62,735 nucleotides of DNA from Thermoproteota archaeon (lineage in GTDB: Archaea; Korarchaeota; Korarchaeia; Korarchaeales; Korarchaeaceae): the NCBI GenBank assembly GCA_027078475.1, contig JALWYH010000058.1, positions 1-62,735 on the forward strand, in the 5' to 3' direction. This document shows, in pieces, positions 33,895 through 40,783 of the stretch (position 1 is its first letter; each line of letters starts with the position of its first letter). Both the position numbers and the translations under genes were made by a program. The notes below the pieces were generated by a model. The model saw only the letters and a program-made list of their open reading frames with translations. It searched no databases and was not told where the DNA came from.

Positions 33895-33918
33895 CGTAAC
33901 ACCCCTCAAATCAAGTGA

Positions 33919-33993
33919 AGCCCCGGGCGGGATTCGAACCCGCGACCTCCGCCTTACCAAGGCGGCGCTCTAACCGAGCTGAGCTACCGGGGC
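33919..33993 (-). tRNA. tRNA-Thr (anticodon GGT)
   Basis: On the minus strand: acceptor GCCCCGG/CCGGGGC with discriminator T, D stem GCTC/GAGC, anticodon stem CCGCC/GGCGG around TTGGTAA (anticodon GGT), T arm GCGGG-TTCGAAT-CCCGC. It decodes ACC and ACU. No intron, no encoded CCA. The psmB GTG lies 24 bases beyond its 3' end with no TATA box between, so tRNA and psmB are probably on one transcript. Confidence 0.95.
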
Positions 33994-34018
33994 CCACCTC
34001 AAACTGTATCCAGATCTC

Positions 34019-34027
34019 TTTATAAAT
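34019..34027 (-). promoter_or_regulatory. TATA box for tRNA-Thr and the psmB operon
   Basis: ATTTATAAA on the minus strand lies about 29 bp from the tRNA-Thr 5' end. It is the only convincing TATA element found upstream of psmB and of the downstream M20, S2P, NOG1-like, Trm-G10 and rnz genes. Confidence 0.6.
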
Positions 34028-34028
34028 G

Positions 34029-35696
34029 CTATCCGGGGGCCCTCCCACCCTTCAGCAGGAGGACTAGAGAGAGGACGATGAGCAGAAGGATCGCCACGTA
34101 GGGGAGGTAGACCAATATGTCAGACCACCTTCTTAACTCTATCTCGATCTTCATTCCCCTCTTGAAATAACCACTGAAGCTAGAGGAGAGGGTGGATACG
34201 TATAGGAAGAGGCCGTCATCTTCAGGGTACCACTTGGAGTACACGGATGGGAGATCTACCTTTATGCGGGGTTTCAGGCCCTCAATAGGTAATCTTAGGT
34301 AGATTACGGGAGTAGTCCTAGTGACGATCACCTCATAAGAATCGCCACTGACTTCTATCAGGTCATAAGGAACTCTCCCAGAGCGCAAGCCCAAGGTAGG
34401 ATCACCCAAAAGCACCTCATAAACTGCATCCAAGGGATCCATACCATTCTCGAGGGCGTCCTTGATGTGGAGGTTATTCACGGCCATCACCGACTCTCCG
34501 AGGGTATTACCAGTCAGAGCCATCATTAGCACGAGATCAGGATAGGAGGTACCGGCTTCAGATCCAATGCTGAACTCGACCTTCGTGGCCCCAATGTAGG
34601 CGAAGGATCCCGCATCCAAGAAGGAGTAGGCCACGGATTCCTCGGGATCCCTTAGATCTTGGAACCTGAGTGTATCACATGACAGGGTCATCACCACCGT
34701 CCCGAGCGGTTTGGAGGACTTGACGATTGAGGGAGTCAGCACCACGTTTCCATCCGTCCTGAGAGCCATTAGATATGGGTTCCCGTGGAGGTTGAGGTAG
34801 AGCACCCCGCCCTTAGAATTACTTAAAATTTTGGAGACCTCTTTATAAGTTAAATTAGAGTATTTGACATCTGGATGGAATATTTTGGAGTCCAGTCCGT
34901 AGAGAGAGCCCACGAACTCTACTTTCCTAGCAAGCGGCAGATCCTCCAGCAGCGAGATACCCCTGAGGTTCTTCATCATACCGGCCGATACTGCATCCTT
35001 AGATAGCAGCATAATGAACGGCGATGCTATGCTATCTCCAGTCAGGATGCCCAGCGATGAATCAAGGTACGGGTCCTCGTCCAGTCTAGTTAGCATCGTC
35101 ACCGAATCCGAGTACCTACGATAATTCTCGGATGTCAGAGGCTGGGTGACTAGCATAACGAACCTGACTCCCCTCAAGTATGGCTTGAGAGGGGGGGTGA
35201 TTGAATCCACGTCTAGCAGCTTGGCTTTCCTCAGGAACGCGGTGTAAGCTGCTAAGAGAGAGTAAACTGGTCCATCTGAGCTGTAGAAGAGCACGGCTGC
35301 ATCACTTCTCTTGGAAGAGAGCTCCTTTATTACAGATTCAATATTCTCGGATATCTTCTCCGCGTTATTAATACCCATGGAATGCTCCTTCAAGTAGAGT
35401 AGAATGTAAGCGAGCTCTTGAGGTTCGATGCTAGACGGTAGGGCCCTGTCTACCGACTCCACCTTAGTGGGGAATCCGATCTCATTCAGCAAGCTGGCCG
35501 TGAGCGAGGCATTCCTGGTTAAAACGATCCTCTCATCCGGCCCCATATCCAAAAAGAAGATTGCAGCAGCGCCATAGCTCTGAAAGACGTGTACCGTCGG
35601 TAGGGAGTGCGATGTCGCCGTGGAGATGGTGGACTGAGTGGTCAAGAGCGCGAGCAGGATCGGGAGAAGAGCGGATCTGACCTTAATCACCGCCAC
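34029..35696 (-). CDS. Membrane-anchored extracellular C25-like (gingipain/caspase-fold) protein
   Basis: Architecture: signal peptide at residues 1-27, a long extracellular region and a C-terminal transmembrane helix at about 527-548 with a short basic cytoplasmic tail. The middle shows the peptidase C25 layout: DPYLDSSLGIL near 208-218, YLNLHGNP with candidate catalytic His304, MTLSCDT with candidate Cys340, then DAGSFAYIGAT, NTLGESVM and LLGDPTLGL. The His-Cys spacing of 36 is close to gingipains. GTG start overlaps the 112-aa gene by 14 bases. It could be an active protease or a C25-like protein with another role. Confidence 0.7.
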   Translation of the reverse strand: MAVIKVRSALLPILLALLTTQSTISTATSHSLPTVHVFQSYGAAAIFFLDMGPDERIVLTRNASLTASLLNEIGFPTKVESVDRALPSSIEPQELAYILLYLKEHSMGINNAEKISENIESVIKELSSKRSDAAVLFYSSDGPVYSLLAAYTAFLRKAKLLDVDSITPPLKPYLRGVRFVMLVTQPLTSENYRRYSDSVTMLTRLDEDPYLDSSLGILTGDSIASPFIMLLSKDAVSAGMMKNLRGISLLEDLPLARKVEFVGSLYGLDSKIFHPDVKYSNLTYKEVSKILSNSKGGVLYLNLHGNPYLMALRTDGNVVLTPSIVKSSKPLGTVVMTLSCDTLRFQDLRDPEESVAYSFLDAGSFAYIGATKVEFSIGSEAGTSYPDLVLMMALTGNTLGESVMAVNNLHIKDALENGMDPLDAVYEVLLGDPTLGLRSGRVPYDLIEVSGDSYEVIVTRTTPVIYLRLPIEGLKPRIKVDLPSVYSKWYPEDDGLFLYVSTLSSSFSGYFKRGMKIEIELRRWSDILVYLPYVAILLLIVLSLVLLLKGGRAPG

Positions 35697-36021
35697 CGCA
35701 CTCCTTTTTGAACAACACCTGATACTGGAGGTTAGTGAACCCGTATCTCTGGAGAACCCTCTCCAGATCTGAAGAGATCCTACACGGAACCGAGCAGACG
35801 GGCGTCCTCTTCACATAATACGCGATGTACTTCCACTCCTGATCCTCATCATCGAGAAGAGTCGCCAGAGGCCTGAGCTTCCTCTTGGATGATAGTATGG
35901 ACTTCACGAATGTGAGCGTCAGATCAACCGCTAGGTCAAGCGATTTATCCGATGTGAACCCTTCCCTCCTAGCCATCTCCCTCACAGCAGCAGAGATCCT
36001 CTTCTCCAGCTCATCGTCCAA
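35683..36021 (-). CDS. Unknown 112-aa protein coupled to the C25-like gene
   Basis: Not recognised. Predicted soluble, with an acidic/basic helical N-terminal half (MDDELEKRISAAVREMARREG) and a C-terminal half containing two close cysteines (VCSVPC) and a third near the end (KKECGGGD). No signal peptide or membrane segment. TTG start preceded by GGGTG, 24 bases downstream of tRNA-Gly. Its stop lies inside the start region of the C25-like gene, so translation of the two is linked. It may be a cytoplasmic partner of that protein, but this rests on gene position only. Confidence 0.6.
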   Translation of the reverse strand: MDDELEKRISAAVREMARREGFTSDKSLDLAVDLTLTFVKSILSSKRKLRPLATLLDDEDQEWKYIAYYVKRTPVCSVPCRISSDLERVLQRYGFTNLQYQVLFKKECGGGD

Positions 36022-36045
36022 GATGCGACACCCGCTTGAGAATGG

Positions 36046-36119
36046 TGCGGCCGCCGGGATTTGAACCCGGGTCTCCGGCTTGGAGGGCCGGCATCCTGTC
36101 CAGGCTAGACTACGGCCGC
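36046..36119 (-). tRNA. tRNA-Gly (anticodon TCC)
   Basis: On the minus strand: acceptor GCGGCCG/CGGCCGC with discriminator A, anticodon stem CCGGC/GCCGG around CCTCCAA (anticodon TCC), T loop TTCAAAT. It decodes GGA and GGG. No intron, no CCA. The 112-aa gene begins 24 bases after its 3' end, the same spacer length as between tRNA-Thr and psmB. Confidence 0.95.
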
Positions 36120-36143
36120 TAGTGATCTACATGGTAAATGGGA

Positions 36144-36152
36144 TCTAAAAAC
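36144..36152 (-). promoter_or_regulatory. TATA box for tRNA-Gly and the C25-like unit
   Basis: GTTTTTAGA on the minus strand is centred about 29 bp upstream of the tRNA-Gly 5' end. No second TATA element is seen between the tRNA and the downstream genes. Confidence 0.5.
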
Positions 36153-36188
36153 TTTAAGCCCGGAAAGAACCCTCCTTGAATTACGATC

Positions 36189-36221
36189 AATATTTATGTA
36201 ATCATGTGAGATCCTCACATG
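36189..36221. promoter_or_regulatory. AT-rich element followed by a 19-bp near-palindrome upstream of tfb
   Basis: A TATA-like AATATTTATG at 36189-36198 is followed by CATGTGAG-ATC-CTCACATG at 36203-36221, with perfect 8-base arms. The predicted start from this TATA falls at the end of the palindrome, an operator-like geometry. No ORF starts here, so it may control a small RNA or act as a distal site for tfb. Confidence 0.4.
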
Positions 36222-36300
36222 GGTAACGGAATGAACCGATCAACCGGGTGCGGAGTAGTAATTCTGGGTTATTAGGAGGAGGACCGAGAAGTTGGCTTGA

Positions 36301-36325
36301 AAAGTTTAGCGAAACTTTTATATAC
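36301..36325 (+). promoter_or_regulatory. tfb promoter (BRE/TATA) overlapping a 20-bp inverted repeat
   Basis: AAAAGTTT-AGCG-AAACTTTT (36301-36320) has perfect 8-base arms. Its right arm contains the BRE-like CGAAAC and runs into TTTATATA at 36318-36325. The TATA centre is about 42 bp before the GTG at 36364, giving a leader of about 16 nt. A protein bound to the repeat would block TFB and TBP access. Confidence 0.6.
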
Positions 36326-36363
36326 GCATATGGAGGACTACACTTCGGCAATTTACTAAAGGG

Positions 36364-37383
36364 GTGGTGGGTTTCCTGTCAAAGGAGGGAAGGGAGCATT
36401 TTAAGGGCTCTTCCCCTTCCTCGGATGAGGAAGAGGAGCTAAAATGTCCCAGATGTGGGAGCACTAACATAGTCGAGGATCCCGAGACCGGAGATCTCGT
36501 CTGTCAGGACTGCGGACTTATCATAGATTCAAGTGTTCTCAACTTCTCCAAGGACTGGAGGGCATTCGATTCAGACGAGTACATGGAGAGGGCGCATGCC
36601 GGCGCGCCGGTTACCCCTCTCAGGCCAGGTTTCGGCCTCGACACCGAAATAACCCTTACTAGAGGGTTGAGCAAGAAATCCGTAAATCAACTGAAGAGGA
36701 CACAGAAACATGTGGCCGATTCAAAGGAAAAAACCGTTGAACCGGCCCTGAGGAAGATTAGAGATGCAGCCGAATCATTGAATCTGCCTCAAGAGACAGT
36801 TGAGGACGCAGCCACACTATACAGAATGGCAGCGCGTGCCGGTCTAGTCAAGGGGAGAAGCATGGACGCCATGGTGGCAGCCGTGATATACGCAGCATGC
36901 AGGAGGACGGACGTCCCGAGAACCCTAGAGGAGGTATCCCGATACTTCTCCTTGGAGGAAAAGGAGGTGGGGAGGAGCTTTCGCTTCCTCTTCAGGAAAC
37001 TGGGAATTCAGATACCTCCGCCTAAGCCAGAGAACTTTGTATACCTCATTTGCTCCAAGCTTAATCTGCCCGAGGAGATAGCTACCCAGGCCATCAGGAT
37101 AATCAAGATAGCCAAGAGGAATGGAGCGACCATGGGAAGGGAACCGGTGGGAGTCGCAGCAGCAGCCGTATACATGGCCTGCCAGGAGCTCGGAATACAC
37201 AGGACTCAGAGGGAGCTGGCCCAAGCGGCTAACGTTACCGAGGTCACCGTCAGGAACAGATACAAAGAACTCATACAGAAGGCGCGCAAGGAGTGGCTGG
37301 AAGAGGTAGGTGAGGAGCGCCTTAACGAGATAAAGAGGAGGATCGCCGAGAAGGTCAAGGCGGCCTCGCAGATGAAAGAATAA
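36364..37383 (+). CDS. tfb: Transcription initiation factor B (TFB)
   Basis: Recruits RNA polymerase to TBP-bound promoters and reads the BRE. Zinc ribbon ligands C28, C31, C47, C50; B-reader/finger SKDWRAFDSDEYMERAHAGAPVTPLRPG; then two cyclin-like repeats at about 125-205 and 220-305, with VAAAAVYMACQELGI and a recognition helix VTEVTVRNRYKEL. 339 aa. GTG at 36364 follows AAAGGG; a second GTG at 36367 is equally possible. rpoP and tbp lie downstream on the same strand. Confidence 0.96.
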   Translation: MVGFLSKEGREHFKGSSPSSDEEEELKCPRCGSTNIVEDPETGDLVCQDCGLIIDSSVLNFSKDWRAFDSDEYMERAHAGAPVTPLRPGFGLDTEITLTRGLSKKSVNQLKRTQKHVADSKEKTVEPALRKIRDAAESLNLPQETVEDAATLYRMAARAGLVKGRSMDAMVAAVIYAACRRTDVPRTLEEVSRYFSLEEKEVGRSFRFLFRKLGIQIPPPKPENFVYLICSKLNLPEEIATQAIRIIKIAKRNGATMGREPVGVAAAAVYMACQELGIHRTQRELAQAANVTEVTVRNRYKELIQKARKEWLEEVGEERLNEIKRRIAEKVKAASQMKE

Positions 37384-37384
37384 T

Positions 37385-37394
37385 CTTTTTATTC
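37385..37394 (+). promoter_or_regulatory. TATA box for rpoP / T-rich end of tfb
   Basis: CTTTTTATTC begins two bases after the tfb stop. As a TATA box it predicts a start near 37416, 7 nt before the rpoP ATG. Its T-run could also end the tfb transcript, so both roles are possible. Confidence 0.5.
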
Positions 37395-37422
37395 CCCTGA
37401 ACCGGCTTCATGGTGATCTGGA

Positions 37423-37566
37423 ATGTATCAGTGCCTCAGGTGCGGCTACGTGTTCACAAAGGAGGAGATGGAGGAGTACTTCAAAGACTTCAAGTGTCCT
37501 AGGTGCGGCTACAGGATCCTGAGGAAGGTGAGGAAGGAGGAACCGAAGGTAGTGAAGGCGATCTGA
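37423..37566 (+). CDS. rpoP: RNA polymerase subunit P (Rpb12-like)
   Basis: A 47-residue protein. Zinc ligands C4, C7, C25 and C28 occur in YQCLRCGYVFT and FKCPRCGYRIL, the standard RpoP pattern, with a basic C-terminal tail. RpoP bridges the Rpo3/Rpo10 platform of archaeal RNA polymerase. ATG is preceded by GGTGAT. The signal peptidase gene starts one base after its stop. Confidence 0.93.
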   Translation: MYQCLRCGYVFTKEEMEEYFKDFKCPRCGYRILRKVRKEEPKVVKAI

Positions 37567-37567
37567 A

Positions 37568-38200
37568 TTGCCCGGTGATCAGGCGAATAAATGGCTCGCT
37601 AAGGAAGTACTTATATTGATCATCCTCTTCGTGGTCTTCTTGGGCTTCTTCAAGGTAGTCTTGCCCTTGGTAACGGGTGTGGAATCACCCTTCACAGTGG
37701 TCACCTCCGGATCCATGAGGCCGACACTGGAGGTCGGGGATCTGCTCATAGTCGTGGGAGCGGACCCGTACAGCCTGAAGGTCGGTGACATAATTGTCTT
37801 CAGGACCCCTTGGTCGGGCTCCTTGATAGTTCACAGGATAATAAGGATAGATAGGACTCCCGCTGGCCCCATCTTCTACACCAAGGGCGATAACAATGCC
37901 CTCCCCGATCCAGGCTTCAGGACCATCAGGGACATCTATGGAAAGGTGGTGCTCCGCATTCCTTACGTAGGGACTGTGCTTGAACTTCTCCAGACCTTGC
38001 CAGCTAAGCTGGCAATCGTCGGAATAATTGCGGCATACCTCCTCTACCAGTATGCAAAGATGATGGGAGAGGGAGATGGGGCTATGGATGCCTTAAGGTT
38101 CGATCAAACCGAATACGATGAGGAGAATAGAGTAAACACGACAGACATAAAGGAGGGCCGCCATCCAGGATCGGGAGAGGTCTCTACGGCAGGGGACTAG
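37568..38200 (+). CDS. Signal peptidase I (archaeal/ER type, S26B)
   Basis: Removes signal peptides from secreted and membrane proteins. An N-terminal membrane helix at about 12-36 is followed by the nucleophile motif TSGSMRPT (Ser49), the SLIVHRI motif (His89, replacing the bacterial Lys) and TKGDNN (Asp108), then a second hydrophobic segment at about 145-165 and an acidic tail. 210 aa; TTG start immediately after rpoP, so probably co-transcribed with it. Confidence 0.92.
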   Translation: MPGDQANKWLAKEVLILIILFVVFLGFFKVVLPLVTGVESPFTVVTSGSMRPTLEVGDLLIVVGADPYSLKVGDIIVFRTPWSGSLIVHRIIRIDRTPAGPIFYTKGDNNALPDPGFRTIRDIYGKVVLRIPYVGTVLELLQTLPAKLAIVGIIAAYLLYQYAKMMGEGDGAMDALRFDQTEYDEENRVNTTDIKEGRHPGSGEVSTAGD

Positions 38201-38209
38201 CTGCCTCTC

Positions 38210-38222
38210 CTTTATATATAAT
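38210..38222 (+). promoter_or_regulatory. TATA box for tbp
   Basis: CTTTATATATAAT is one of the strongest TATA matches in the window. It predicts a start near 38242, about 14 nt before the tbp ATG. TBP would bind its own promoter here. Confidence 0.65.
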
Positions 38223-38255
38223 GGGTCCTCGGATAGTAGTGAAACGGGGAAAACT

Positions 38256-38891
38256 ATGTCATTCGACGATGGAGATAGCGAAATAATGGAAGAGAGACGC
38301 GCGGAAAAGGAAGATGTAGAGAAGATTTTAAGCAAGCTCAGGGAGCCCGAGATAACCATTCAGAACGTGGTGTCCTCGGCGGACATAAGACAGAAGCTCG
38401 ACTTGCATGAGATATCCAAAAAGATAAAGAAATCTAGGTACGACCCTGAAAAATTTCCCGGACTCGTCCTCAAGCTGGACGAACCCAAAGCGGCATTATT
38501 ACTCTTCAGCAGTGGAAAATTCGTCTGCACGGGTACCAAATCAGTTGAGGAGTCAGCTAGGGCAATAAATGCGGCGATAGAGGTTCTGAAGAAGCACGGA
38601 ATAGAGGTAAAGAGGAGACCTCTGATAAAGGCGGAAAACATAGTGGCCTCTGCCAAACTCTTCGTCAAGGTTGATATTGAGAAACTCGCGTTGGAGCTCC
38701 CCAATACCCTGTATGAGCCGGAGCAGTTTCCCGGGCTGATATTCAGGATGAAGGATCCGGACGTGGTCTTCTTGATATTCGCCTCCGGAAGCCTCGTGTG
38801 CACCGGTGCGAAGAAGGAATCGGACGTCAAGAGAGCCGTCTACAAGCTTAGAAGGATCTTGGCCGAGGGAGGATATCTGGTTTTCGATTGA
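38256..38891 (+). CDS. tbp: TATA-binding protein (TBP)
   Basis: Saddle-shaped general transcription factor. Two direct repeats are visible: ITIQNVVSSADI to LLLFSSGKFVCTGTKS (about 33-92) and ENIVASAKLFVKVDIEKLA to LIFASGSLVCTGAKKE (about 124-187), each with YDPEKFPGLVLK or YEPEQFPGLIFR. It carries an unusually long charged N-terminal extension of about 32 residues (acidic then mixed) before repeat 1; most archaeal TBPs start almost at the first repeat. 211 aa. Confidence 0.96.
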   Translation: MSFDDGDSEIMEERRAEKEDVEKILSKLREPEITIQNVVSSADIRQKLDLHEISKKIKKSRYDPEKFPGLVLKLDEPKAALLLFSSGKFVCTGTKSVEESARAINAAIEVLKKHGIEVKRRPLIKAENIVASAKLFVKVDIEKLALELPNTLYEPEQFPGLIFRMKDPDVVFLIFASGSLVCTGAKKESDVKRAVYKLRRILAEGGYLVFD

Positions 38892-38915
38892 AGGTTCCTC
38901 CGCTCGACTCCAGTC

Positions 38916-38928
38916 CTTTTTATTTTAG
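38916..38928 (+). promoter_or_regulatory. TATA box for the FBP aldolase/phosphatase gene
   Basis: CTTTTTATTTTAG lies in the 64-bp gap after tbp. Its centre is 34 bp before the ATG at 38956, giving a leader of about 8 nt. Confidence 0.55.
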
Positions 38929-38955
38929 CTTAGGGTCTACAGCGCGGGTGAGCTC

Positions 38956-40053
38956 ATGGTAAAGACGACGGTATCGGTCATCAAGGCTGATATTGGTGGG
39001 CTTGCTGGCCACCACGTTGTTCATCCCAAGCTCAAGGAAGTGGCCTCTCAGGAGCTGGCAGAAGCCAAGAGCGAGAGGGTGATAGAGGATTTCTACGTGA
39101 CCGCGGTTGGGGACGACTTACAGCTGATCATGACCCACAGGAAAGGGGTGGAGAATCCCGAGATACATGAGTTAGCCTGGAATGTGTTCAAAAAGGGAAC
39201 GGAAGTGGCTAAGGAGCTTGGGCTTTATGGCGCCGGGCAGGACCTGCTTAAGGATGCTTTCTCCGGCAATCTTAAGGGAATGGGTCCCGGAGTGGCTGAG
39301 ATGGAGTTCGAGGAGAGACCTTCAGATCCGATAGTAGTGTTCATGGCTGATAAGACTGAACCTGGGGCATTCAACCTTCCGATTTTCAGGACGTTCGCAG
39401 ATCCCTTCAACACGGCGGGACTCGTGATAGACCCCAGACTTCACGACGGTTTCATCTTCGAGATAATGGATGTGATGGAGAGCAAGGTGGTCGAGATGTC
39501 CTCCCCTGAGGAGATGTACGACATACTCTCCCTGATAGGCACGCCCAGCAGGTACGTAGTGCGCAGGATCTTCAGGAAGTCGGACAGAGAGATAGCCGCG
39601 GTGGTCAGCACCACCAGGCTCAACCTGATCGCGGGCAAGTACGTGGGCAAGGATGATCCCGTGGCCATAGTCAGGGCTCAGAGCGGCTTTCCCGCACTGG
39701 GCGAGGTCCTCGAGCCCTACTCCTTCCCCTTTCTCGTGGCCGGGTGGATGAGGGGATCGCATCACGGCCCTCTCATGCCGGTGTCGGAGGCCGATGCTCG
39801 GCCCAGCAGGTTCGACGGACCGCCGAGGATAGTCGCCCTTGGTTTCCAGATCCAGAATTCCAAGCTGATAGGTCCCAGTGACCTGTTCTCGGACGTGGCC
39901 TTCGATGAGACTAGGAGAATGGCCAACCTAATCACAGACTACATGAGGAGACACGGTCCATTCATGCCCCACAGGCTGGGGCCGGAGGAGATGGAGTACA
40001 CCACCCTGCCGAAGGTGCTGGAGAAATTGAGGGATAGGTTCAGGCCCGAGTGA
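38956..40053 (+). CDS. fbp: Fructose-1,6-bisphosphate aldolase/phosphatase (bifunctional, type V)
   Basis: Archaeal gluconeogenic enzyme that condenses triose phosphates and dephosphorylates the product to fructose 6-phosphate. Family features: TVSVIKADIGGLAGHHVVHP at the N-terminus (metal ligands), GVENPEIHELAW, YGAGQDLLKDAFSGN, and GWMRGSHHGPLMPV. 365 aa, usual length. Its stop overlaps the convergent tpiA stop by 14 bases, so two consecutive gluconeogenic enzymes sit tail to tail. Confidence 0.96.
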   Translation: MVKTTVSVIKADIGGLAGHHVVHPKLKEVASQELAEAKSERVIEDFYVTAVGDDLQLIMTHRKGVENPEIHELAWNVFKKGTEVAKELGLYGAGQDLLKDAFSGNLKGMGPGVAEMEFEERPSDPIVVFMADKTEPGAFNLPIFRTFADPFNTAGLVIDPRLHDGFIFEIMDVMESKVVEMSSPEEMYDILSLIGTPSRYVVRRIFRKSDREIAAVVSTTRLNLIAGKYVGKDDPVAIVRAQSGFPALGEVLEPYSFPFLVAGWMRGSHHGPLMPVSEADARPSRFDGPPRIVALGFQIQNSKLIGPSDLFSDVAFDETRRMANLITDYMRRHGPFMPHRLGPEEMEYTTLPKVLEKLRDRFRPE

Positions 40054-40726
40054 GATCCACGAAGGGGGCCGTCAACTCCCTTATTTTTTCATACGGTCTG
40101 GGGCTCTTTGCCACCGCCGATGCCACTAACACTCCGTAGCTGCCGAGCCTGATCGCCGCGGCCACGTCCTCCCCGCTGGTTATGCCAGCCCCGCACAGGA
40201 GGTCCACATCAGGGTTAACATCGACAACGGCCTTCAGGGAATCCTGCACTATCCCCGGCTTCGCCTTGGAGACGGGAATTCCCGTGCCTATCAGCTCAGG
40301 CGGTTCTATTGCGACGGCATCGGGGGACAGGGCGGCAACGGCGGCCGACTCCCCCGGCGTGGGGGCGCACACTATCGAGGAGAGGCCCAACTTCCTCAAC
40401 TTGGATATCGCCTCCCCTATGTGGTGCAGGCCCACCTGCCTCTCCGAGTGGTTTATCAGGGAGCCAGTGGCCCCTGCCTCCTTTACCAGCTCCGCTGGTA
40501 CATGTCCCGTATGAGCTCCCGGATCCAGCGGATCGACGTGCTGGGAGTACACCGGAATCTCGACACCCAACGCCACTGTCCTCAGGTCCACCAAGCTAGG
40601 CGCCACCGCTATGAGAACGCCTGTTTCCTTCCATGCCCTCTCTGCCTGCCTGGCTATCTCCACAGCCCTCTCCCCGCTTGACTGGGCGTAAGTCTTCAAA
40701 TTGATCAGGAGTCTTGGGGTCTCCAT
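40040..40726 (-). CDS. tpiA: Triosephosphate isomerase
   Basis: Short archaeal-type TIM interconverting glyceraldehyde 3-phosphate and DHAP. LINLKTYAQSSG at the start (active-site Lys), SLINHSERQ (catalytic His) and VAIEPPELIGTG (catalytic Glu) with GAGITSGEDVAAA at the phosphate site. 228 aa. ATG at 40726 is chosen over a TTG at 40744: the TGATTAAG at 40747-40754 is centred 25 bp upstream, so the mRNA is essentially leaderless. Confidence 0.95.
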   Translation of the reverse strand: METPRLLINLKTYAQSSGERAVEIARQAERAWKETGVLIAVAPSLVDLRTVALGVEIPVYSQHVDPLDPGAHTGHVPAELVKEAGATGSLINHSERQVGLHHIGEAISKLRKLGLSSIVCAPTPGESAAVAALSPDAVAIEPPELIGTGIPVSKAKPGIVQDSLKAVVDVNPDVDLLCGAGITSGEDVAAAIRLGSYGVLVASAVAKSPRPYEKIRELTAPFVDLTRA

Positions 40727-40746
40727 CACCGGTAGATCCACCAAAT

Positions 40747-40754
40747 CTTAATCA
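40747..40754. promoter_or_regulatory. Bidirectional TATA box for tpiA and the DUF89 gene
   Basis: CTTAATCA (TGATTAAG on the other strand) is centred 25 bp from the tpiA ATG at 40726 and 33 bp from the DUF89 ATG at 40784. One element can serve both genes. Confidence 0.55.
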
Positions 40755-40783
40755 GCTTTTTGGAGGCATCACCTCCGATAGGG

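Noticed and set aside
33895-33960. Longer proteasome beta reading frame with an N-terminal extension
   Set aside because: The extra codons run through tRNA-Thr; a GAGGGGTG ribosome-binding site directly before the GTG at 33894 supports the shorter protein.
36203-36221. Palindrome read as a transcription terminator
   Set aside because: Neighbouring genes diverge from this region and no T-run follows on either strand, so an operator or leader element fits better.
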